Shown one piece after another: positions 27,297-35,618 of a stretch of 64,000 nt of DNA. Position numbers and translations under genes: made by a program. The notes under the pieces were generated by a model. The model had not been told where the DNA came from, ran no database searches, and worked only from the letters and a program-made list of their open reading frames with translations. The DNA is from Blautia glucerasea (GTDB taxonomy: Bacteria > Bacillota > Clostridia > Lachnospirales > Lachnospiraceae). Location of the stretch: contig NZ_JAJBMO010000020.1 of the NCBI RefSeq assembly GCF_020537505.1, positions 15,300-79,299 of the forward strand. Reading direction: 5' to 3'. The first letter of the stretch is position 1; every line of letters begins with the position of its first letter.

Positions 27297-29803
27297 TGGC
27301 GTTTACACAGTTTAAGCACAGTGGGACTTTGAATCCGGAAATATCTGTCTGCGAGAAAAAGCATAGCTCTTTTGCAGAAAAAGCGGCAGAGGAAGGCATT
27401 GTTCTATTGAAAAATGAAAATATTCTTCCCATTTCATTATCTGCATCGGTTGCCCTTCTGGGCATCGGTGCGGATAAAACTGTAAAAGGGGGGATTGGTT
27501 CCGGAGATGTAAATAACAGGCAGAATATTACCATTTACGAAGGAATGGAAGAATCCGGAATTCGGATCACCAGCAGGGACTGGCTGGATGATTATGAACA
27601 TCGCTATCAGAAAGCGAGACTTATATGGAAAGAGAAAATTCTTGAAGAAGCAAAGCATGTAAATAATCCTTTTGATGCCTATGCATCCAATCCATTTATC
27701 ATGCCGGAGGGGCGTCCTGTTTCTGAAATGGATATCCAGGAAGCTGAAATTGTTGTTTATGTAATCAGCCGTATTTCTGGTGAAGGAAAAGATCGTCGTC
27801 TTGAAAAAGGTGACTATTATCTTAGTGAACGAGAAGAGAAAGATATTCTTTTTCTAAACAGCAGAAGTGTGCCTATTGTTCTGCTTATAAATGCCGGTGG
27901 TCCTGTGGAGCTTACAGATATTCTGGAAAAAGCGCAGTGGATAAAAGGTATCCTCAATATTTCCCAGCTTGGACAGGAGGGGGGACGTGCGGTTGCAAGG
28001 ATCCTTCTTGGAGAAGCTGTTCCAAGCGGAAAGCTTACAACAACCTGGGCAAAAAAATATGCGGATGTGCCATTTGCAGAGAATTTTAGTTATCTGAATG
28101 GAAATCTGGAATTGGAAGAATATAAAGAAGGAATTTATGTGGGCTATCGGTATTTCGATAGTTTTGGTGTAAAGCCACTTTTTCCTTTTGGCTTCGGTCT
28201 TTCTTATACAGATTTTAAGATTCAGTTTTGCAGTATTGAAATTGACAAGGATAAGATTGCAGTAAATGTATCTGTAGAGAATATTGGAAATACTTTTGCA
28301 GGAAGAGAAGTTGTACAGGTGTATGTATCACTTCCCCGGGGCAGGATAGAGAAAGAATACCATCGCCTGGTTGGATATGCAAAGACAAATGTATTAAAGC
28401 CGGGAGAAAAACAGGAGTTAAAGATCCTGTTTGATGGAAAAACTATTGCAAGCTTTTTTGAGGATGCAAATGCCTGGATCGTGGAAACAGGAAAGTATGG
28501 TCTCTGGATTGGAAATAATTCAGCCAATCTGAAGCTGGAGGCTTTTATAAATGTGAACCAGGATGTAGTTCTGGAGCAGACGCAGAAACTGGAAGCATTG
28601 GTTGAATTATCTGAAAAACTGGAAGCTTCAAAGAATGTAAAGGCTGCAGAAAAGCAGCTGGAGAAAAGTAGAAATGCTGATTTTCCCACCATACAGTTTG
28701 AAGCATTGCAGAGAAAACAAAAGGCTGGAAATGTTGACCGAGAGTCTCTGGTCATGGGAAACTCGCTGGAAATTCTGGCAGAAGAGCTGCCTGTAGAAGA
28801 ATTGATCCCACTTTTATACGGAAATACTGGTGGTATTAGCAGCAATCTTGGAGCAGCAGGGATTAAAGTGCCTGGTTCAGCTGGCGAAACTTCAGAAGCT
28901 CTTTATGAAAAATATGGAGTTCCGGTATTGATCATGGCAGACGGACCAGCTGGTATCAGACTGCAAAGAAGTTATGAGGTAAATCGCGAGAATGATTCTG
29001 TTTATGGAATCGGTGTTCTTGGTTCTTTGGAAAATGGATTTCTGGTAACAGAAAAGCCTCACCAAAATGCAGATACGTATTATCAGTACTGTACTGCTTT
29101 TCCGGTTGGTACAGCTTTGGCGCAGTCCTGGAATCGGCAGCTGTTGAAAGAGTTTGGAGAAATGATAGCTGAGGAAATGGAGAAATTTGGCGTCAATCTC
29201 TGGTTGGCACCGGGAATGAATATTCACAGAAATCCCCTGTGCGGACGAAACTTTGAATACTATTCAGAGGACCCGCTGCTTGCAGGAAGTCTGGCCGCAG
29301 CAGTTACCAAAGGGGTTCAGAGTAAAGCAGGATGCGGGGTAACGATTAAGCATTTTGCATGCAATAATCAGGAAGATAATCGTATGGGAGTAGATGTTCA
29401 TCTTTCTGAAAGGGCCCTTCGTGAGATTTATTGTCGTGGATTTGAGATTGCCATAAAGGAGAGTAAACCTGCGGCAATTATGTCCTCCTATAATCTGGTA
29501 AATGGGGTACATGCCGCAAACAGCAAGGATCTGTGTACCAGAATTGTGCGTGATGAGTGGGGATTTGAGGGCGTGATCATGTCGGACTGGAATACTACGG
29601 AACCCGAGGACGGAAGTATTCCATGGAAGTGCACAGCTGCCGGAAATGATATTATCATGCCAGGAAGTGAGAATGATCATAAAAGTATTCTGGATGGTTA
29701 CAGAAGTGGGAAGCTTTCAGAAGAAGAAATTCGTATCTGTGCCAGAAGGGTATTGAAACTAATTGATAAACTGCGAAGCAGTTATTTGGTTATGAGCAAG
29801 TAG
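27296..29803 (+). CDS. GH3 beta-glucosidase with swapped domain order
   Basis: 835 residues without a signal peptide, so cytoplasmic. The usual second GH3 domain comes first (SFAEKAAEEGIVLLKNE at about residue 22, FGFGLSYTDF near 300), followed by a fibronectin-III-like part, a Glu/Lys-rich linker (430-480), and then the TIM-barrel domain: GPAGIRL near 550, GMNIHRNPLCGRNFEYYSEDP near 640, KHFACNNQE near 684 and the nucleophile Asp in VIMSDWN near 762. This inverted order is known from Ruminococcus albus and Butyrivibrio beta-glucosidases. It starts inside the permease stop, so it hydrolyses the imported sugar. Confidence 0.93.
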   Translation: MAFTQFKHSGTLNPEISVCEKKHSSFAEKAAEEGIVLLKNENILPISLSASVALLGIGADKTVKGGIGSGDVNNRQNITIYEGMEESGIRITSRDWLDDYEHRYQKARLIWKEKILEEAKHVNNPFDAYASNPFIMPEGRPVSEMDIQEAEIVVYVISRISGEGKDRRLEKGDYYLSEREEKDILFLNSRSVPIVLLINAGGPVELTDILEKAQWIKGILNISQLGQEGGRAVARILLGEAVPSGKLTTTWAKKYADVPFAENFSYLNGNLELEEYKEGIYVGYRYFDSFGVKPLFPFGFGLSYTDFKIQFCSIEIDKDKIAVNVSVENIGNTFAGREVVQVYVSLPRGRIEKEYHRLVGYAKTNVLKPGEKQELKILFDGKTIASFFEDANAWIVETGKYGLWIGNNSANLKLEAFINVNQDVVLEQTQKLEALVELSEKLEASKNVKAAEKQLEKSRNADFPTIQFEALQRKQKAGNVDRESLVMGNSLEILAEELPVEELIPLLYGNTGGISSNLGAAGIKVPGSAGETSEALYEKYGVPVLIMADGPAGIRLQRSYEVNRENDSVYGIGVLGSLENGFLVTEKPHQNADTYYQYCTAFPVGTALAQSWNRQLLKEFGEMIAEEMEKFGVNLWLAPGMNIHRNPLCGRNFEYYSEDPLLAGSLAAAVTKGVQSKAGCGVTIKHFACNNQEDNRMGVDVHLSERALREIYCRGFEIAIKESKPAAIMSSYNLVNGVHAANSKDLCTRIVRDEWGFEGVIMSDWNTTEPEDGSIPWKCTAAGNDIIMPGSENDHKSILDGYRSGKLSEEEIRICARRVLKLIDKLRSSYLVMSK

Positions 29804-29841
29804 TGAAGCGGATTGCGAATATTCGCTTGACTAAAAGGACT

Positions 29842-29882
29842 GAGCAAGGTATGCGTATGTGTACTTTGCTCTTATTTTTTTT
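29842..29882 (+). terminator. Terminator of the sugar ABC/GH3 operon
   Basis: GAGCAAGGTA and TACTTTGCTC pair (one G-U) around a 10-base loop and are followed by TTATTTTTTTTT. Confidence 0.88.
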
Positions 29883-29918
29883 CATTTTTATAGAAATTAT
29901 AAAGAGAGATGTGGTAGT

Positions 29919-30029
29919 ATGGAAAATACCAGCGATACAAAAAGAAAATCTGGAATGGAGCTTGAGGTGAAAGATGGTGCTTTGCTGTGGCAGAGTATAG
30001 AAATAGACGAAAGCAAGAGGAGCGTATAA
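29919..30029 (+). CDS. Possible small protein, 36 residues
   Basis: A short frame MENTSDTKRKSGMELEVK... ends 30 bases before the carboxypeptidase gene. It has a moderate SD (AGAGAGAT) and a promoter-like AT-rich stretch upstream. Composition is charged, with no membrane helix and no recognised family. It may be a real small gene or chance. Confidence 0.25.
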   Translation: MENTSDTKRKSGMELEVKDGALLWQSIEIDESKRSV

Positions 30030-30058
30030 AAGCAGTGGAAAATGGAAGGAGAGTCTAA

Positions 30059-31054
30059 ATGGATGAGCGAAGCAAACGGGCGCAGATGGAGCGGAAGAGG
30101 AGAATTCGTAGAAAGAAACAGAGACGTCGGGTTTTGATTAGTGCGCTGGTGGAAGTTTTGATTCTGGCAGTGTTGGCTTTGGCGTTTTGTTGGGATAGAG
30201 GACTTAGTGCTAAAGTGTCGGGAGTGCTCGGGATTTTCGACAGACCGCCTGCGACGGAACTGGATGTGTCGGGAGTGAACAGCTCAAATGTGCTTTTAAT
30301 GGATGTAAAAAGCGGAAAGGTCATTGGAAATCTAAATGGGGAAGAGCGGATTTATCCGGCATCCATGACGAAGATCATGACTGCAATTGTGGCGCTGGAA
30401 GCATTTTCAGATCTGGATCATGAGATTACTTTAAGTGAGAATATTTTTTATGCTCTGGATGGACAGGATGCCACACAGGCAGGCTTTCAGCCAGGGGAGA
30501 GCGTGAGAGTGCGTGATCTGGTCTACGGCGTAATGCTGCCTTCCGGAGCAGAATGTTGTCTGGCTTTGGCAGATGAAGCATCCGGCTCAGAAGAAGCATT
30601 TGTGGAAAAGATGAATAAGAAGGCCAAGTCCATTGGGATGAAGGATACCCATTTTATGGATTGTACGGGATTACATGATCCAGAGCATTATAGTACAGCA
30701 TATGATATTGCGCTGCTGCTTAAGTATGCGTTACATAATGATACTTTCCGTGAAGTGGCAGAAAGCCATTTCCATTCTACGCCAGCTACCAATGTACATC
30801 CGGATGGAATTACCTATTACAGTACCATGTTTAAAAATATGTCGGATACATCGGTAACCGGCGGGGAAATTCTAGGTGGCAAAACCGGGTATACCTCTGA
30901 GGCAGGGCATTGTCTGGCAAGCTTTGCACAGATATATGGCAGGGAGTACATTCTGGTAACTGCAGGCGCCGCGGCGGACGCTACGGGAGTACCACATATT
31001 CTGGACGCGAAAACAATATATAACCGGCTGGGCGAAGCGGTGGCACAGAAATAA
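30059..31054 (+). CDS. D-alanyl-D-alanine carboxypeptidase (peptidase S11)
   Basis: 331 residues. An Arg/Lys-rich start is followed by one membrane helix (LISALVEVLILAVLALAFCW), so the catalytic domain is outside the cell. The nucleophile motif SMTK (PASMTKIMTAIVALE, about residue 100) and KTG (GGKTGYTSEAGHC, near 277) are intact. The second motif reads SGA rather than SGN (PSGAECCLALAD), a variant whose effect is not known. The enzyme trims the terminal D-Ala of peptidoglycan stem peptides. SD GGAAGGAGAG precedes the start. Confidence 0.9.
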   Translation: MDERSKRAQMERKRRIRRKKQRRRVLISALVEVLILAVLALAFCWDRGLSAKVSGVLGIFDRPPATELDVSGVNSSNVLLMDVKSGKVIGNLNGEERIYPASMTKIMTAIVALEAFSDLDHEITLSENIFYALDGQDATQAGFQPGESVRVRDLVYGVMLPSGAECCLALADEASGSEEAFVEKMNKKAKSIGMKDTHFMDCTGLHDPEHYSTAYDIALLLKYALHNDTFREVAESHFHSTPATNVHPDGITYYSTMFKNMSDTSVTGGEILGGKTGYTSEAGHCLASFAQIYGREYILVTAGAAADATGVPHILDAKTIYNRLGEAVAQK

Positions 31055-31120
31055 GAAATGACAAATCCAGTGAGGAAGTGAATGCTCTTTTTCTATGCTG
31101 TGTTTCGAGTCAGGCTGGTG

Positions 31121-32317
31121 TTATTTCGCCATTTGCAGGATTGCCACAATATCTTCTTTCGTCAACGGCTGGAAGAAGCCAATGTGTCCGTTTCTGCCGA
31201 AAACGCATTTCTCAGCCATTTCCTCGATTTGGGCATCGGTTGGATAAATGCCAAGTTCAGTGAGGGTGGTTGGCATGTCTATAGAGTGGCACCAAGTCTC
31301 CCAGGCAGTGATGGATGCGAGAACAGTATCCGTAATATCAGAATCGCTGGTCTGGGAAGCATCAATTCCGAAAACCTTCTCACCAAACTGTGCAAATCTT
31401 CCCGGATTTGTCTTATACACATATCTCGCCCAGCTTCCCCAGACAGATGCAAGTCCGGCTCCGTGAGCTACATCAAACATACCGCCGAGTTCATGCTCAA
31501 TCTTATGTGTGGCGAAATCAGATACCCTTCCGGCACCGGTCAGACCGTTATGGGAAAGGCTTCCGGCCCACATGAGAGTAGCCCGGGCTTCATAGTTTTC
31601 AGGATCTTTTACAGCAACCTGGGCGGCATCACGAACGGAAATCATCAGTCCCTCTGCAATCCGGTCAGTAAGGCTGGTATCTGTGTCTGTAGGGGTAAAA
31701 TAACGCTCCATAGTGTGCATCATAATATCAGCTGCGCCGCTGGCTGTCTGATACGCCGGAAGGCTGTAAGTCAGCTCAGGATTCATAATAGCAAATCTGG
31801 GGCGTGAGCAGTCGTGCCCATAGGAACGTTTCATCATACCGTCTTCAATGGTGAGAACCATGGAGGAAGACATCTCAGAGCCTGCCGCGGCAATTGTAAG
31901 AACAACGCCAATGGGCAGGTTTTTATCTGTTTTTACACGTCCATAAAGCAGGTCTTCCATCTCAAAATCATTGGCAATTCCGTAACCGATTCCCTTAGCC
32001 GTATCAATTACGCTGCCCCCGCCAATGGGCAGAAGGAAGTCAACACCTTCCGCACGTCCAATGCTGATCCCCTCTTTTACCAGGGAAAGACGTGGGTTTG
32101 GTACAACACCGTTCAAATCTACGTAGGAAAGATCTGCATCACTTAAACTCTTATGAACCCTGTCCAAAAGCCCGGAAGTCTCAATGTGTCCGCCCTTTTT
32201 TCCATAAACGATCATAACCTTATGTCCACCAAAGGCTACAACCTGTTTTCCAACCTCACTCTCACGCCCAGCTCCAAACAGAATCTTAGTAGGAGTGAAA
32301 AAATCAAAATTTATCAT
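31121..32317 (-). CDS. Iron-containing alcohol dehydrogenase (butanol dehydrogenase type)
   Basis: 398 residues. Opens MINFDFFTPTKILFGAG, has the NAD(P) loop PIGGGSVIDTAKGI near residue 97 and the metal-binding His series near ASGAADIMMHTMERYF, GAGRVSDFATHKIEHELGG and DVAHGAGLA. It reduces aldehydes to alcohols in fermentation, with NADPH preferred in this YqhD/BdhA branch. SD GGAGGAATT precedes the ATG. It is convergent with the carboxypeptidase gene. Confidence 0.93.
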   Translation of the reverse strand: MINFDFFTPTKILFGAGRESEVGKQVVAFGGHKVMIVYGKKGGHIETSGLLDRVHKSLSDADLSYVDLNGVVPNPRLSLVKEGISIGRAEGVDFLLPIGGGSVIDTAKGIGYGIANDFEMEDLLYGRVKTDKNLPIGVVLTIAAAGSEMSSSMVLTIEDGMMKRSYGHDCSRPRFAIMNPELTYSLPAYQTASGAADIMMHTMERYFTPTDTDTSLTDRIAEGLMISVRDAAQVAVKDPENYEARATLMWAGSLSHNGLTGAGRVSDFATHKIEHELGGMFDVAHGAGLASVWGSWARYVYKTNPGRFAQFGEKVFGIDASQTSDSDITDTVLASITAWETWCHSIDMPTTLTELGIYPTDAQIEEMAEKCVFGRNGHIGFFQPLTKEDIVAILQMAK

Positions 32318-32467
32318 AAGAAAATTCCTCCGTAAAAATATGCAACAGCAGTTTTTTTATTCTGAGCCCATTATATAGCAGGATTTGAAAAATATCCATT
32401 ACTTTTGCGAATTCGGTCATCTATGTTAAAGTCAAAATTATGATATTTGTATATTCTTATAAATGGC

Positions 32468-32497
32468 TTGACAATACTACTACTATATTAATAAACT
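32468..32497 (+). promoter_or_regulatory. Promoter before the 91-residue protein gene
   Basis: TTGACA at 32468-32473 with a -10 candidate TAAACT (32492) or TAATAA (32489) in a very AT-rich stretch, 40 bases before the ATG. Confidence 0.5.
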
Positions 32498-32535
32498 AAA
32501 TGTATAAAAAATATACCGCAAGGAGGCGAAAAAGA

Positions 32536-32811
32536 ATGTCAAAAGAAGACCTTGGAAAATTGATCGATAATAAGAAATTTTCTAAAACGATGTATTGTTA
32601 CGGAGATGACAAGCTTGGAAATTTTATTAAAGAAATATATTTTGATGGTATGAGAGAGGGATATAATTTAGCAAAATTTAGATTGGAGCTGCTTGATGGG
32701 ATGCCATTTGATGCAGCTGATGAATATTGGGATAATAATATGGAAAAAATCAGAAGCATTTTGAATCTATGTAAACGGTATGATGAGATTGACAAACAAA
32801 AAAATGATTGA
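32536..32811 (+). CDS. Hypothetical protein upstream of hicAB
   Basis: 91 residues from ATG 32536, preceded by AAGGAGGCG. I do not recognise the family. It is soluble, acidic in its second half (PFDAADEYWDNNMEKIRS), with Cys and Tyr in CLNLCKRYD-like text near the end (ILNLCKRYDEIDKQ). Base composition is AT-rich compared with the flanking genes, as are hicA and hicB, which hints at shared acquisition. It has its own promoter and its stop overlaps the -35 box of hicA. Confidence 0.6.
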   Translation: MSKEDLGKLIDNKKFSKTMYCYGDDKLGNFIKEIYFDGMREGYNLAKFRLELLDGMPFDAADEYWDNNMEKIRSILNLCKRYDEIDKQKND

Positions 32812-32836
32812 CACCATATGCGACACCACATATAAT
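32808..32836 (+). promoter_or_regulatory. Consensus promoter of hicAB
   Basis: TTGACA (32808-32813), exactly 17 bases, TATAAT (32831-32836): a perfect sigma-A promoter, starting inside the previous gene's stop and 20 bases before the hicA ATG. Confidence 0.85.
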
Positions 32837-32856
32837 GTGAATAGGAGATATAATAA

Positions 32857-33114
32857 ATGTCAAAATGGGATAAACTGATAACACGTATATGCAATTTATC
32901 GAAAGACCTCCGATTTGACGAATTGCGGAAGGTATTGGAAAGTTATGGATATGAAATGAATGCACCGAGAAGTGGAAGCAGTCATTATACGTTTAGAAAA
33001 CAAGGGTGCACGCCAATTACAATACCGAAGCATGAACCAATCAAGAAAGTGTATGTAGAGATGGTAAGACTGATTGTGGAAGGCGAGGTGAAAAATGATG
33101 AAGACGTTGAATGA
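32857..33114 (+). CDS. hicA: HicA-type mRNA interferase toxin
   Basis: 85 residues. The double-stranded-RNA-binding-like fold motif with the active His is seen in SGSSHYTFRKQG, followed by ITIPKHEPIKKVYV, the standard HicA C-terminus. HicA cuts mRNA when free of its antitoxin. It overlaps hicB by 20 bases, the usual toxin-first order. SD AGGAGAT. Confidence 0.9.
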   Translation: MSKWDKLITRICNLSKDLRFDELRKVLESYGYEMNAPRSGSSHYTFRKQGCTPITIPKHEPIKKVYVEMVRLIVEGEVKNDEDVE

Positions 33115-33460
33115 TTATATGGCAATGTCCTATCGTATGGAAATTGTGGAAGATAAAGATGAAGGCGGATTTGTAGTTTCTTATCCAGATTTACCTGGCT
33201 GCATTACTTGCGGAGAAACTTTAGAACGTGCAGTGGCAAATGCGGTGGATGCGAAAAAAGCCTGGCTTGAGGCTGCATTAGAAGATGGGATAGAAATTCA
33301 TGAGCCAGACAGCTTGGAAGATTATTCGGGACAATTTAAGTTGAGAATACCCCGAAGCCTGCATAGATCATTGGCAGAACATTCTAAGAGAGAAGGAATC
33401 AGCATGAATCAATATTGTGTATATCTTCTTTCCAGAAATGATGCAGTATTCTTTAAGTAA
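33095..33460 (+). CDS. hicB: HicB-type antitoxin
   Basis: 121 residues. The N-terminal HicB fold (GGFVVSYPDLPGCITCGETLERAVANA) is followed by a ribbon-helix-helix DNA-binding part near the C-terminus (LRIPRSLHRSLAEHSKREGISMNQYCVYLL). It neutralises HicA and probably represses the operon. Start is ATG 33095 or the next codon 33098, both after GAGGTG. Confidence 0.9.
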   Translation: MMKTLNDYMAMSYRMEIVEDKDEGGFVVSYPDLPGCITCGETLERAVANAVDAKKAWLEAALEDGIEIHEPDSLEDYSGQFKLRIPRSLHRSLAEHSKREGISMNQYCVYLLSRNDAVFFK

Positions 33461-33524
33461 AATTGTCGTAACGATTCAGAGATAGAGAACTCAAACAAAT
33501 ATATGTAACTGAAATAGAATAGTG

Positions 33525-33567
33525 AAAAAGGCATCCTCAAACGAATTTGTGTAAGGGTGCCTTTTGC
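33525..33567. terminator. Bidirectional terminator between hicB and the antiporter
   Basis: AAAAAGGCATCCT and AGGGTGCCTTTTG pair around a short loop; A- and T-runs on both sides let it serve both convergent genes. Confidence 0.8.
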
Positions 33568-33571
33568 TATT

Positions 33572-34777
33572 TTAGCTACACGATTCTCGTTTCAGCAGCC
33601 TCTTATAGCTGCAATCCATCCCAATAGCCCCCAACGGCGCGGTGATCAGAATGCCCAGAACTGCTACGGAGAGCACGATCTGTCCGCAGGAGAGGCCCAT
33701 GGCCATTGGGACGGAGCCGATGGCGGCCTGGACGGTTGCTTTGGGCAGGTAGGCGATGGAGCAGAACAGTTTTTCTTTTGCGGTCAGGTTGGTTCCGGCT
33801 ACGCAGAGGGTGACGCCAAGGGTGCGGATTAGCAGGGCGGCGAAGATCATAGCCAGGGCTGCAGGACCTGCTTTCAAGGTATAGCGGATATCTACGGATG
33901 CACCCACAAGTACGAAAAGCAGGACTTCAGCAGCCAGCCACAGCTTTCCGAATTTCTGGGAAAGACGGGCGGAGACGGAAGAGGTACACTTTAGCTTTAA
34001 AACGCAAGCCATGCTTACCACAGCCAGAAGCCCGGAAATAGAAACCACCGGTTTCAGCCATGTCTCAATAGACATCAGCAGGAAAGACACGCCCATTACC
34101 ACGATCACCTTCATACTGTTCCGCACCATATGGCTGTGGGCGTAGGCTGTCTCGAAAAACAGGGAAAGAAGATAACCAGTCACACTTCCAAGTACAATAC
34201 CCAGGACAATGGAAACCGGAATGTTGATAAAATCCTTCACATGTGCACTGCCGCCCTGTGCCATAGTAGAAAATGTGGAAAACAGCACGATCACATAAAT
34301 ATCATCACAGGAAGCACCTGCCAGGATCATCTGGGGAATGCTTTTGGCTGTGCCGTATTTTTCCTCCATCAACTGTACCATTCTTGGGACAACCACAGCC
34401 GGGGAAACGGCGCCCATTACGGCACCCATAACAGCAGCTTCCAGTCTGGTGATCCCCAGAAAGTAAGGGGCCAGCAAAAAGTATGCCAGAATTTCAAAAG
34501 TCGCCGGGATGCAGGCCATCATAATCGCAGGTCGTCCCACTTTTTTCAGGTCAGCCAGATTCAGGGAAAGTCCGGCTTTTAATAAAATAATGATCAGAGC
34601 AATCTGCCGCAGCTCCGAGGAAATGGAAAGAATGGATGGATCCAACACATCCAGTACATAAGGTCCCAAGAGAATACCGGTGAGCAGCATTCCGATAATA
34701 CGGGGCAGCTTCAGTGCTTGGCAGATTGCTGCCAGGGAAAGGCCTACAAGAAAAATAAAGGCTAAAGATGTTAACAT
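33572..34777 (-). CDS. Cation:proton antiporter (CPA2/Kef-like)
   Basis: 401 residues with about 12 membrane helices. LPRIIGMLLTGILLGP at the start and GASCDDIYVIVLF (about residue 155), with its Asp pair, are the marks of the Na+/K+:H+ exchanger superfamily. No regulatory TrkA domain is attached. ATG 34777 follows AAGGAGGAA; the longer frame begins in the leader hairpin. The gene has a promoter at 34916-34944 and a structured 130-base leader. Confidence 0.88.
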   Translation of the reverse strand: MLTSLAFIFLVGLSLAAICQALKLPRIIGMLLTGILLGPYVLDVLDPSILSISSELRQIALIIILLKAGLSLNLADLKKVGRPAIMMACIPATFEILAYFLLAPYFLGITRLEAAVMGAVMGAVSPAVVVPRMVQLMEEKYGTAKSIPQMILAGASCDDIYVIVLFSTFSTMAQGGSAHVKDFINIPVSIVLGIVLGSVTGYLLSLFFETAYAHSHMVRNSMKVIVVMGVSFLLMSIETWLKPVVSISGLLAVVSMACVLKLKCTSSVSARLSQKFGKLWLAAEVLLFVLVGASVDIRYTLKAGPAALAMIFAALLIRTLGVTLCVAGTNLTAKEKLFCSIAYLPKATVQAAIGSVPMAMGLSCGQIVLSVAVLGILITAPLGAIGMDCSYKRLLKRESCS

Positions 34778-34803
34778 TGTTATAAATTCCTCCTTTTTAC
34801 GCA

Positions 34804-34900
34804 GAAAAGCTGATGCTTTCTGCGGCAATTGTTATCGCAGAAGTCATCAGCTTAATAAGCGGTTCGGGATGATCCCGGGGAGACATTCATTCCCCTTTGT
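34804..34900 (-). promoter_or_regulatory. Structured 5' leader of the antiporter mRNA
   Basis: Read on the minus strand, three hairpins follow one another: GGGGA...TCCCC, CGGGATCATCCCG, and an 18-bp stem AAGCTGATGACTTCTGCG/CGCAGAAAGCATCAGCTT (one mismatch), then TTTT and the SD. The arrangement looks like a cis-regulatory RNA such as an ion- or nucleotide-sensing element, but I cannot match it to a named riboswitch. Confidence 0.6.
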
Positions 34901-34915
34901 TTTATTTTCGTGTGT

Positions 34916-34944
34916 ATAATAGCATATTACATAAGTTATAGCAA
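34916..34944 (-). promoter_or_regulatory. Promoter of the antiporter gene
   Basis: On the minus strand: TTGCTA (34939-34944), 17 bases, TATTAT (34916-34921). Transcription would begin near 34908 and run through the structured leader. Confidence 0.65.
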
Positions 34945-35060
34945 GAATAATTTTTCAAATTTCAAAATTAAAGGTTGATTCAATTACCGTTTACAGGTGT
35001 TATTCTATAAATCACGTTGTTAAGAACAGTAATTATTTGAAAGTGAAGCATGATGCAGCA

Positions 35061-35486
35061 TCAAAACAACGTCTCTTCATTCTCATCAAACAGCTTATCA
35101 TTAATCTCAAACAATTTAAGCCCATGAAGCAGCCCATAATAAATAATGGCATCTCTTTTCAATTTGGGATAAAGCTGCGCCATTCCACACAGCTTCAGCA
35201 ATTCCTGGGTTTCATCCACTGTCGCCTCCAGCCCGTAACACAGACACAGCAGGCGGTTCCTGGAAGGGTTCCTGCGGCCGGCAAAAATCTGGTGGAGATA
35301 AATCTCGCTCATGCCGGCCTGTTTGGCAAGCGCTGCCTTTGAGATAGTTTTCTTCTCGAACAGACGGTTCAATAATTCTGCCACAGTCTTATTTTCAAAT
35401 TGCTCCTGGTTCTGGGACAGAAACTGACTCAGATCCGGGGAATCCATAAGCTCCTGCTGTAAACCATCTGTATTTTTCTTTTCCAT
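35061..35486 (-). CDS. XRE-like helix-turn-helix protein
   Basis: 141 residues. The HTH lies in residues 45-70 (ISKAALAKQAGMSEIYLHQIFAG) followed by RRNPSRNRLLCLCYGL; the rest is helical. ATG 35486 is used; a longer TTG start at 35513 is possible. It stands divergent from a broken Ser/Thr kinase gene that begins 130 bases away; in related bacteria such small HTH proteins often pair with these kinases (inference). Confidence 0.75.
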   Translation of the reverse strand: MEKKNTDGLQQELMDSPDLSQFLSQNQEQFENKTVAELLNRLFEKKTISKAALAKQAGMSEIYLHQIFAGRRNPSRNRLLCLCYGLEATVDETQELLKLCGMAQLYPKLKRDAIIYYGLLHGLKLFEINDKLFDENEETLF

Positions 35487-35618
35487 ATTCGCGCCTTTAC
35501 AATAATTTGTCAATAAGTTAAAATAGTTTTAACAATACAATCAAATGAAACTATACTATAAAAAATTCTGAAAAACAATATGCAGTCAGCATAGTGTTAA
35601 CTACTGACAAGGAGAAAA

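Noticed and set aside
31082..31807. 241-residue plus-strand frame opposite the alcohol dehydrogenase gene
   Set aside because: Antisense to a gene with complete family motifs, and no SD or recognisable domain.
33572..34900. Longer start for the antiporter (17 extra codons)
   Set aside because: These codons lie inside the leader hairpin and the ATG at 34777 has AAGGAGGAA.
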